NCBI GenBank assembly: GCA_949152475.1
Contig: OX424570.1
Location: 24,982,694 to 25,046,693, forward strand
Origin: Terebella lapidaria
Lineage: Eukaryota > Annelida > Polychaeta > Terebellida > Terebellidae
Length of the DNA: 64,000 bases
Direction of reading: 5' to 3'
The notes below the pieces were generated by a model, which searched no databases, had not been told where the DNA came from, and saw only the letters and a list, made by a program, of their open reading frames with translations. Below, piece after piece: positions 55,066 through 64,000 of the stretch (the first letter of the stretch is position 1; each line of letters opens with the position of its first letter). The position numbers and the translations under genes are program-made.

Positions 55066-57107
55066 ATCCATGGCAAACCAGTTAGTGAATGTTATGACAT
55101 GTTCCTTCAGCGCTTTCATGCCTTTCTTGACGAAATTGCTCCAAGTAAAACAGTAAAAATTCCACACAATCGAATTATTAATGAACCCTGGATGACACCA
55201 TCACTTATGAAATGCGCAAGAAAGCGTAAAAAACTCTATAGACAGCAAATTGGCAAATCGAAAAATTCGCCGAACCATGGTAGATATATCAACTACAGAA
55301 ACGTGTACAATTTAACTAAGAAAAGGGCAAGGAATGACTATTATGAAGGGTTATTGAAGAAATATCAAAACGATTCCAAAAAGCCTTATTGGGCGTGCTA
55401 ATGACAAATCTTCAATCTCTGAAACGTTTTTTATTAATGGGATTCAAGTGAATAATTCTGTCCGGATTTCTAATAGTTTTTGCGAATACTTCAGTACAAT
55501 TGGCAAGACGTACGCAGATGCCATTCCAAACTCACACAGGTCTTCAGAATCATATCTTGGGCGCAACCGTAATCTTTGTAGTATTTATCTTTCGCCTACG
55601 AACCCGCATGAAATCGAAAAAAATATCAATTCTTTCCAGTCGAAGAAAAGTAGAGGCGACGATGGCATAAGTATGGAATTACTCAAAAAGCTTGTAGTAC
55701 CCTGTAGTGCACCGATCGCGCACATTATCAATATGTCACTGGAGCAAGGTATCGTTCCTGATGTAATGAAATTAGCGAAGGTGATCCCAATCTATAAATC
55801 TAAATGTAGGCAATCATTCAATAACTATCGACCTATTTCTCTTCTCTCTAACATATCGAAAATACTGGAAAAAGTGGTGCATTGCAGGGTTCTATCCTTT
55901 TTGACAAAACATGATATTTTATATGACAGACAGTATGGCTTCCGCCCAAAACGGTCAACAATTGACGCAATTACAGATTTTACAGCTCACGTGTTGCCGT
56001 CTCTGGACAACAAGGAAAATGTGGCTGTCTATCTGTGGCTGTCTATCTGGACTTGTCAAAGGCGTTTGATACCATTAATCACAGACTACTCCTGAATAAA
56101 CTTGAACATTATGGAATCAGGGGTGTGGCTTTAGACTGGTTCCGCAGTTATTTGTCACAGAGACGGCAGTACGTGAGCTACAACGGCGTTCATTCTGACC
56201 AGATGGACGTTGATTATGGGGTGCCACAGGGATCAGTGCTGGGCCCGCTACTGTTCATATTATATACTAATGACTTACCTAAGTCACTTTCTCACTGTGA
56301 ATCTATCCTGTTTGCTGACGACACGACTGTGTTTCTTAATGGTACGAATTTGCATTCTATGTTTTCTAATATTAATATTGATTTGAATGTTCTCAGCGAC
56401 TGGTTCCGGGCGAACCAGCTATCTGTAAATCCGACCAAAACCAAATATATAGTGTTTACACTCAAACAAAATCCCAATCGAAAAACGCTGTATAAACATG
56501 ATTTGTTAATCGACAATGAGATATTAGAAAGGGTTGCTTCAACTAAATTTCTAGGCATAATAATAGATGATATTTTCTCATGGGAGTATCATATAGAACA
56601 TTGCAAGAAAAATATCAGCAGAGGGGTTTATGCTCTGAATACGTGTAAGCATATATTACCCGAATATCACCTGCGAATTATTTATTACAGTTTGGTGCAT
56701 CCTCACCTACTATATGGCGTCATGCTTTGGGGTCGGGCATATAATAAGCATATCCAAAAACTAAAAGTTGTCCAAAACAAGGCAATCAGGGCTATATCAA
56801 AAGCCAAATATAATGACTCAGCTTCCCCGTTATATAATAAGCTGAAAATAATGAAATTTGAAGATATGTGTTCATATAACACACTAATCCATATGTATGA
56901 GTGCATACACGATGAAGTCCCACGACCATTTCATGATATGTACCAATATCATGGCGATACACATGGACATAATACCAGGACCAGCACTGATCCCAAGCCA
57001 CCGAAAGCTAACTATGAAATCATGCGCAAAAGCTTTTTGTATGACGGTCCGTGTAGGTGGTTGGAGCTGAGCACTGACATCAAGAGCGCCAACTCTGAGT
57101 TTATTTT
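55066..57107 (+). pseudogene. LINE ORF2, linker and reverse transcriptase
   Basis: Begins around KPVSECYDMFLQRFHAFLDE, then NYRPISLLSNISKILEKV, QYGFRPKRST, DLSKAFDTINH, YGVPQGSVLGPLLF and FADDTTVF (56311), the standard RT order of CR1/L2-type LINEs. Two frame changes are visible. One is near 55395. The other is at 56021-56048, where the 14-base word GTGGCTGTCTATCT is duplicated in tandem. The C-terminal end at 57107 is cut by a pogo-like transposon, after which FKRKLKQIFFSNY (61637 on) looks like the original C-terminus. The RT copies element RNA at the nicked target. This copy is inactive. Confidence 0.85.
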
Positions 57108-58649
57108 TAGTCAGGGGGCTTAGTCTCCCCAAACCCCCGAATTGTTCAAATTGGGCTACAAGCACCATTTTTGGACTGCAGTTAGATATGACCATCATCT
57201 GACAATTTTCCGAGGGAGCCAAGCTGGGCTCCCTTTATGTCGGCCATTTTGAGTAAATCCAAGATGGCCGCCTTCCGGAACAACAAATTACCATAACTTG
57301 AGAACCAAAAATGGTAGAATAATGTATGACACCACTTTATTGGGGTTTTTCAGTATGAGAAATCCATTGATGGTGTTGTTTTAATGATTATATGACATAG
57401 TAATGTGATAATGCCGTTTTGAAGGAAATCCTCTGCCCAAAATGAGCGTTTCTTGGGCCCATGTAGTGCACCTTACTCTACTAATAGGCCTACTACTCAC
57501 CAACTCAATGTATATCATATTTAATCCATCTGGCACATTTTTAATCTTCATTTAATTTAGAAGAAAGAGTAACCTGCGCTACATAGGCCGTTTCTCATCT
57601 GATGGATTTGATTGATCACTGATGACAGGAGTATTTTATTTGAGCCAGATTATGAGTTAAGTAAAGGTTCATTTGAATATGGTTTGTCTGAAACCAATCC
57701 GTTTGATTTTGCTCGAACAATACTGCTACAATATGAATATATTACACCCTTTTTATGACAGCTAATCCCCCTTTTCAATGAGATTTAGGGTAATTTCATC
57801 TAATTCCGGCCACAAAAAGGTTCGTGACGTTTCTATGAGGATTCTAATTACTACATGCATGTCATATTTTTACATTTATGTCCATCATGGTGTTGTCTCA
57901 AATCTGGCCATAAGAAGCATCCTGATTGGGCAACATTATCACACCAACCCCGGGTTTGATGATCAAGTTCACCATCTTCCGGCCTCAATTTACCAATTTC
58001 TGGCCATGTATAAATATAATTTCACCTTTACGCGGCTAGTGATTTCCTAACATACATTTCACTGTTGTTTTTTGCCACATAAAAGATTATGGGTCCTTAT
58101 TTGAACGATTATTGGATATTTCCAGGGTGTATGTATATATAAAACGTAAGGTTATATAGTTAATCCACCATTCAAACCAGTCAAAATGAGTACTAGTAGC
58201 GTCATAGTTGAATACTTCTGTATCTTTCAAATTGCAAATTATCAGCATGCAATACTGCCAGCAGTGCAATAATCTTACCAAAATACCCCTAGCTGTGATC
58301 GACTCATATATTGTTGTTGTATATATTGTTGTATAATGTTATTGCATATTGTTCTTGTTGTGACAAGACTGCAAACAGCATCTTCTACATAGGTCTATCG
58401 ACTCATTGTTTTATATATTATTGTTGGCGTATATTCTTTGTAATGGTATTGTACATTCTCTTGTAGTTGTTGTTATTGATGTTGTGTCGAGAGTGTAAAC
58501 AGTGTTTCTAATCTACCTACGTCTATGAATTATACGACTATCACATGCTCGAATGCTAAAATTTATTTCGAATTCGATTTCTTCTACTGTCATAGACATG
58601 TGACCTCTCTGATATGTGTGAAATTGTACTCATACTAGATAGGCTAGTG

Positions 58650-59048
58650 GGATATCCCTTTAGCTCATCTGGTAGAGCGGATGACTGGTGTGTGAGAGGT
58701 CCCGGGTTCAAATCCCAAAGTGGCCGAGGCATTTCACGCTTGTTTACAGGCAGATACAAATTTTCCATTCGTGTAGCCCATACTAAAATTTGCATTCAAT
58801 ATGTGATTCTATACAGCACCGATTGTATACCTCATGTAGTGCCATGAACATGTGAATTTTCAGCAAACATATAGATATGTACATAGTTTACCTTCGGAAG
58901 TAGACACGTGAATTTGCACTTGATTATGTGGTTTAACAACCATTGATTGTTACAGTATTCCTCAATATGAATTTCCCAGTCATATATAGATACATAGTTT
59001 TTTTTAGACACATGTAAACAATTGAATTTGCATTTTATTATTTGATTC

Positions 59049-59080
<32 letters not shown>

Positions 59081-59081
59081 A
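58650..59081 (+). mobile_element. tRNA-derived SINE with (CAA)n tail
   Basis: The head has an RNA polymerase III A box (TAGCTCATCTGGTAGAGC, 58661-58678) and B box (GGTTCAAATCC, 58705-58715). The T-stem and acceptor stem do not pair properly, so it is not a working tRNA. The body contains a word like GAATTTGCA..TATGTG three times, near 58786, 58909 and 59023, about 118 bases apart. It ends in (CAA)11 at 59048-59081. It is nested in the pogo-like element. Confidence 0.65.
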
Positions 59082-59324
59082 GATTGTATTCTACAAGTGG
59101 CAACATGACCATATCATTTCCTACACATGTCGCAGAAACGATTTCCAGGGCTGCTGTTGGAGCAAGCCTCGTGGCAAACATTTGAGGCACGAAGAACGCT
59201 GTATCCAATCTTCGAATGGCGGTTGGATGTACTGCTCATTACAATATATACCAAAAACTTCTTCCTCTGCATTGAACTGGCTCTGGATGCTGGATACTTT
59301 TGACCTTTTTGGTGCTACTTCATT

Positions 59325-60702
59325 TTACTTCGTTTGCTTCCTTTTTGTGGAACATTTCTGCTCCTTCTTGGGTAGTCTTTGTCGCATACGTTCCTGTTTC
59401 TGTCTTTCATTTTCTTCCTTCTCCCTTTGTTTCACCTTTTTCATTTCCATCACTTCACTGGATGTGAGCAAGAAGTACTCTTGGGCTTTCGATTTTTTTG
59501 CTGCGTACATTTCTCGAATAAGTGGGATATTGTAGAATATCACTGATGACATCAGCACACAATGAAGTGATCCTCATTTCTGATCGGCTTGAAGCATGTA
59601 GTGCAACAGATAGATCCATAGCAGGTGGAACAAAATTTCCAACACGTGGCATCGCTGGTTGTGCATGGCCCCCAGCAGGCAGTGCAGGTTCTGCAGCAGG
59701 CAGTGCTGGATCCACAGCTTGGGGCACTGAATACACAGCTTGCAGCACGGAATCCACAGCTGTCGGCATGGGATCAACAGCTGGCTGCACAGGATCTGCA
59801 GCTCGCAGTACGAGATCCCCGGTAGGTAGTGCTGGATCAACTGATGGTGGCATAGTTTCCACAGCTGGCAGCACAGGATCTACACTAGGCAGTGTGGGTT
59901 CCCTGGCAGGCAGTGCTGGATCCACAGCTTGCGGCGCTGGATGTAAGTCGATTGCCATGAAACTTTCATCAGTATCTTTCAATTGGTCTTTTACATGTCG
60001 CATCTGCATGTAAGATGGGTCAGTTAGATGCAAGCCTAGTGCACCTCAGCAGATAGTGATGACTCGATGGCCACCAAAGCCACTCCGGATGGTAACTGGT
60101 CCTGCACGGTGGCCATGTCTGTGATGAGGATCACATTGCTGGAATTTCACATGAACGCTGTTGCAGTTGACGTTGGACTGGTGTTGTCCTTGAACACTTG
60201 AAATGGTTGAGTCGCACAGCATATTCGGCTGAATTGCCTCCTCTGGAAGAGCTGCAGGGTTGAATAGGAATATCTCACAAGCTCTGAACCCGGCTCTGAT
60301 ATTGGCTTCAGTCATGGCCTTACTCCATGCTTTGGCAAACAGTCCAGTGAAGTTTGATTTGAAAATCATAACCCCAGGATACTCAGCCATCAGAGTATGC
60401 GCGTTCTGGTTGTAGTCTGCTTTCAGTGGTCCGAAGAATGTGCGATCACACGGGTACAGCCAATGTGACGTGTGGGCTGGGAGTTCTATTATTGTTATTT
60501 CATTCTATACTGCCAGTTCCAACGGTTCCACAATATTGTGGGAGTCGTTTCCATAAACGATGATAATATGAGGCCTTTCACTTCTGATGTTAGGAAGAAA
60601 GTTCAACTCAATCCACATTTTGGCTATTCCTTGCCACTCCCTTGATAACAGTCCTCCGACCCAAGCAGCTCTCTTTCGACATGTCGAGAGATCCTTGCTC
60701 AA
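59325..60702 (-). pseudogene. pogo-like transposase, degraded
   Basis: Minus-strand pieces in order are IELNFLPNIRSERPHIIIVY then GNDSHN (DDE core), LPAHTSHWLYPCDRTFFGPL (60490-60430), AWSKAMTEANIRAGFRACEI then FLFNP (60340-60260), a Pro-rich repeat region, and a basic, KKxKxxEYFLLTSSEVMEMK-like tail. These are hallmark stretches of pogo/jerky-type transposases. The pieces fall in different frames with stops between them, and the N-terminal DNA-binding part was not found. The gene is dead. Confidence 0.75.
59690..59935 (-). repeat. Coding minisatellite, 30-bp units
   Basis: Within the transposase tail the minus strand repeats a ten-residue unit of the form AVDPALPAAE about eight times (for example AVDPVLPAVE, SVDPALPTGD, AVDPMPTAVD). 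The 30-base period preserves frame. Confidence 0.75.
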
Positions 60703-60930
60703 TCAAGCTTCTTCTGAAATCAGTCAGCCACTTGTCACCAGACGGTCCCTGCCTTTCATCAGTGGGATGGGAAGAGGGTGCAAACAATCAGAGATGGCTC
60801 CCTCTATGGGCCATGTTTCCTGACGCCAATAAGGCCTGTGCGTTACTACTGCACTGTGGTTGCAAAACAAGATACAGGGGGCACAATGCTGTGCAAGTGT
60901 AAAGGTGGCTGTCTCAACAACGATGAAAAC
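60640..60930 (+). pseudogene. Fragment of a Cys-rich (CXC-like) module
   Basis: On the plus strand, opposite to the transposase, the words PPTQAALFRHVERSLLNQA, GWEEGANNQRWLPLWAMFPD and ANKACALLLHCGCK appear in order, followed one frame over by LCKCKGGCLNN. This resembles the 'LPPT-A-A-L-x-x-H ... W-x-P-x-x-x ... A-C-x-x-L-x-C-x-C-K' C-terminal module frequent in invertebrate mobile-element proteins. One frameshift, near 60880, is visible. Family naming is from memory of the pattern. Confidence 0.35.
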
Positions 60931-61968
60931 CAGTACGTTTGGGAAGATGAAATGTATTGCATTCTTTCTTCACTTGTTCTGAAACAGTAGTTATGACAGT
61001 AGCATGATTTATGCAAAAACACAAAGTGTGTTCCATGTTGACTAAGTGTTATGGTTGTATAGAAAAGTAGTGCACTCACTGTTTTTTTTTTGTATGACAT
61101 GTACATATCAAGTGCTAGTTTAAAGCTCCTACAAAGGATGGTGACCATTTTAATCCTGCACCTGGTGGCCATCTTGATTTTTTTAATATGGATTTCATTG
61201 ACACCATTTTATTGTTCTACCCTGACACAGCAGCTGCACAAGGTCTGAAACCAGAAGTTATGCTTCTATCACAATTATACACACATAAGTGACGGCCAAC
61301 ATTGGAATTTCTAGTCATTTCGAAGTCTGTGACTGCTGGCCATATTGCATTATCGATAAAGTACTGATCAAATCTGGATTAAATCTGGACGCCATTCGAT
61401 TCCACGCCCAATAAAATCATGGTCTAGAACCAAAAATCATGTCTCTATCACAAATATTAGTGCAGTTATCATCTCCGATTGGCGGCCATTTTTTATTTAT
61501 CCAAAATGGCTGACACAGAGGGAGCCCAGCCTGGCTCCCTCGAAATATCAAAAGGTGATGCTTATATCTACCTCTGATCCAAAAATGGTGCTTGTAGCCC
61601 AATTTGAACAATTATTTGATTAAGCCCCCTGACTATTTCAAACGTAAATTAAAACAGATTTTCTTTTCTAACTACTAATTTGCAATAGTTTGTAATTTTT
61701 TGCTCTACCTCGATTAGCCTTTCAGTTTCAGGATTATTCCCAAGTGACTGGAATATAGGTTCCAGGATCATAAATTTATATGATCGAAATGTTAATATAT
61801 TGTATTTCCGTTTTGTTCTGTCGGTGTGACCCTCAGGAATTTTCTTTTACATGTGATCCCAGCCCTCTGGGCTACAGACACTGTCTTTGGGGTCACCTGG
61901 GGTGTGCTTCTACGTATTTTTCGTAATAAGTCACTGTGATGTATCATGTGTATGCACATCTAAATAAA

Positions 61969-61983
61969 CTACCTACCTACCTA
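61969..61983 (+). repeat. (CTAC)n 3' tail of the LINE
   Basis: Nearly four CTAC units directly follow the AATAAA at 61963-61968. This marks the end of the LINE copy. Confidence 0.7.
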
Positions 61984-63360
61984 TAGCGCTGAATTATTGG
62001 CACATTCTAATCGGAAGTCATATATGGCAGATTTACAGGTGATCTCAATTTGGCATTCAATTACCTTGAAAGGTCAAAACAGCAATTTTGGTGGAAAAGC
62101 TGTGGTTTAACACTAAACAGTTCTCCGGTAACCTTTCTTAACCCTTAGGCTAATTTTTAAATGTACTACCGTTAATGCAATCTTAATGAACATCGCTTCG
62201 TTGTATTGAATTTTTTTTTTGCATATTGATATATAGTGATGAAGATGTATTTCTACATAGGTGGTGACCAAGTTTTGGGGGAAAGGTATAATAAAATTAA
62301 AGTAGTGATATTATCCACATGTTTATGGATTTATTTCTGGATCAATTATTATTTCGTCTCTAATTTATTGCTGTTGTGAATGTGTATTTGTATGACAAAC
62401 ACTTCTTTTGCTCCAAAAGTAATTAGAATGCAAATTATTCCAAAACCAGTGGGTTTTTTTTCATTAATACTACGAATCAGGATTATTTCGATATGTTTCA
62501 TAATATTTGTATGTCAAAAGGTGAAGAAAAATGGATATTCAATTGGTTGTCCAAAAGGCAGTTGTCACCATCCAGTATGAATATTCGAACAATAGTAAGT
62601 TATCAACACACTGATTAGAAATGTATCAAAAACATAATAATGTGAGATGAAACTAGAATATATACTCATTTGTGCATATGTTTGACAATGATTTTGGGAA
62701 TAAAATTTCTGCAACTCTGATCCCGTTGTTTCCTGTATGACATGCTGTCCTTGAAGTGTTCGTGTCTATACACATGCATTGACATTTATCAATAAACCTT
62801 ATATAATATAAATGTTACAAATGTATGTGTTCACACAAATAGTACAAACATTACATGAAAAGGATTAATGAAAAAATTGTTAAATTCAAGAAAGCCTAAT
62901 TGAATTCAGTTCATCTCTCTCTAGAGACCAACTCTCATTCAGTAATGATTGAATTTACAGGGAGTGGCTACTCTTGAAAACTGCTGAATTTACTTGTTTA
63001 TTATTCCTTACTGGCGCACCAGACCAAAGCACCAGACTCAATCTATTTCAAATTAAAATAATCAATTTTGTACGTACGAAATTAGTTTTGTACAAGTTCA
63101 CGCATTCACGCATTCAAAACTACTTGTGACTCGTCGTTATTGTTAACAAAATGAGACCAACATTGCCGAGTTTATTTATTCATTTCATTTTTTTGCATGC
63201 TGTGAGGTGTGTTACAGAAAATCATAATTATGATATTTTATCAGCCACCGTAATAATAGTATATATACATATGTTCGAGAGACAAAAAAAAACATTAAGT
63301 AGGCAGAGATTTACATGTCATAATTTCAACTGTCATACTGATAATTGACCTATCACTAAA
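61984..63360. other. AT-rich flank
   Basis: Holds a diverged 'aaaggtcaaaacagc' repeat piece (62035-62100) and a terminal word ATCAGCCACCGTA at 63241-63253, shared with the foldback elements at 16.5 and 24.8 kb. No gene was found; the open frames are short and featureless. Confidence 0.4.
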
Positions 63361-63362
63361 GC

Positions 63363-63524
63363 CCCAAAAAGTTTTCCGAGTTGCACATTTTTTTTTGTGC
63401 AACTCGGAAAAAAATTTGCACAAAGTTTGCAAATTTTGCCACAAAATTTGCAAAATTTGCACAAAATTTTTTTTGTGCAACTCGGAAAAAAATTTGCACA
63501 ATTTTTTGTTGTGCAACAAAAAAT
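63363..63524. repeat. Palindromic repeat array
   Basis: The 26-base word starting GTGCAACTCGGAAAAAAATT occurs exactly at 63397-63422 and 63475-63500. The inverted CCGAGTTGCACA precedes the first. TTTGCA and TGCACAAA words fill the rest. Confidence 0.7.
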
Positions 63525-63574
63525 GTTTTGTTTGCTCGGAATACTTAATACTGGGTATTGATTCCACGTCTATT
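63525..63574. repeat. 50-bp dispersed repeat, copy B
   Basis: Identical over 50 bases to 6936-6985. Here it directly follows the palindromic array, which suggests it is part of the same small mobile unit. Confidence 0.7.
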
Positions 63575-64000
63575 ACGTCCGCAAACTTCTCTTTGGCCAA
63601 AATAACGTTTTGCAAAATTCGTCGAGAATGACGTAAAAAGACTAGGACAAACTAGTTTGGCGATAGGTAATTGCTCAAAAGTTTGAAATAATAGAAGGAA
63701 CTTGAGCCAATTTCTTATACACTGATTGAGTTCCTGACTAGAGTTCTTTGACAAAACACCCGGAGCATGCCAGAGATTCCCGGAGTAGAGTCCGGCTATC
63801 TCCGGGCTTCTCCAGCTGTTTCTAAAACTCTGTATCTGTGTCGGGAATACATGTGACCATAGCATAAACAGACGGCTTCCCCACCATACTTCTAGATCTA
63901 TATAAAAGAAAACATGTCATACTTGCTAGTGATAATAACAATGCCTTTGAATTGTATTGCGCAAAATAACATGCAGTTCTACGCGTATTCCTGTCTACAT

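Larger units (their letters stand above)
57110..61633 (-). mobile_element. pogo-like (Tc1/mariner superfamily) DNA transposon, 4.5 kb
   Basis: The ends GTCAGGGGGCTTA (57110) and TAAGCCCCCTGAC (61633) are perfect inverted repeats flanked by TA on both sides, the Tc1/mariner/pogo target duplication. Similarity between the inverted ends continues for about 150 bases (AATTGTTCAAATTGGGCTAC in both), with a GGGAGCC.GCTGGGCTCCC hairpin in each. A minus-strand transposase relic lies at 59325-60702. The element sits in the last codons of LINE ORF2 and itself contains a SINE. Confidence 0.85.
36805..61983 (+). mobile_element. CR1/L2-like LINE, split by three insertions
   Basis: LINE pieces read in order on the plus strand: ORF1 (36860-37255 and 50697-51581), ORF2 endonuclease (52442-53393), ORF2 linker and reverse transcriptase (about 55066-57107), and a tail (61634-61983). 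Subtracting the inserts leaves about 5.7 kb, a normal full length. The 3' end has AATAAA at 61963-61968 followed by CTAC repeats to 61983, the short tandem tail typical of CR1/L2-type LINEs rather than poly(A). The 5' end near 36805 is approximate. Coding sequence has a few frameshifts, so this copy is inactive. The clade within the CR1/L2 group is not settled. Confidence 0.75.

Noticed and set aside
58650-58725. tRNA gene
   Set aside because: A and B boxes are present but the T-stem and acceptor stem do not pair, and a SINE body and CAA tail follow.

Overview
The window looks like a non-vertebrate animal genome. It is AT-rich, has long introns with GT/AG splice sites, a multi-exon gene built from extracellular modules (PAN-like, EGF, fibrinogen C-terminal), and a dense mix of LINE, LTR, pogo-like, Crypton-like, SINE, MITE and foldback repeats. 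The exact phylum cannot be fixed from the sequence; a marine invertebrate (lophotrochozoan, echinoderm, hemichordate or lancelet) is an inference.

Left part, about 1.7-31.9 kb: one plus-strand host gene. Exon 1 (1863-2160) encodes a signal peptide and a PAN/apple-like domain. Six single EGF exons follow (15335, 18052, 18352, 21288, 22425, 22725), all phase 1-1. A four-exon cassette (25658-29873) then encodes a last EGF plus a fibrinogen-related domain (FReD). The joined model is 1782 bases (593 aa) with matching phases throughout. A second copy of the four-exon cassette (30251-31552) starts only 377 bases after the first stop, in the same phase and with no recognisable 5' exons. It may be an alternative 3' end or a second gene. 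The introns hold a 3.35 kb tandem duplication, an old LTR-element remnant (about 10.7-12.7 kb), a foldback element, a duplicated EGF-exon block, and a Crypton-like tyrosine-recombinase relic with a neat two-exon 97-aa reading frame on the minus strand.

Middle, 31.9-36.8 kb: dispersed repeats, including a copy inverted relative to 19.7-20.75 kb, and no confident gene.

Right part, about 36.8-62.0 kb: one LINE of the CR1/L2-like type (about 5.7 kb of its own sequence), split by three insertions. A complete-looking 13.4 kb Ty3/gypsy element (37256-50696, minus strand, identical LTRs, a third large ORF after pol) sits in ORF1. A hairpin-ended insert (about 53394-55065) sits between endonuclease and reverse transcriptase. 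A 4.5 kb pogo-like transposon with a TA target duplication, itself carrying a tRNA-derived SINE, sits at the end of ORF2. The LINE ends in (CTAC)n at 61983. Its ORF1 is the most striking find: after coiled coil and RRM-like domains it carries a NADAR/YbiA-like domain (51209-51571), a fold linked to ADP-ribose chemistry.

The last 2 kb hold dispersed repeats and palindromic arrays.
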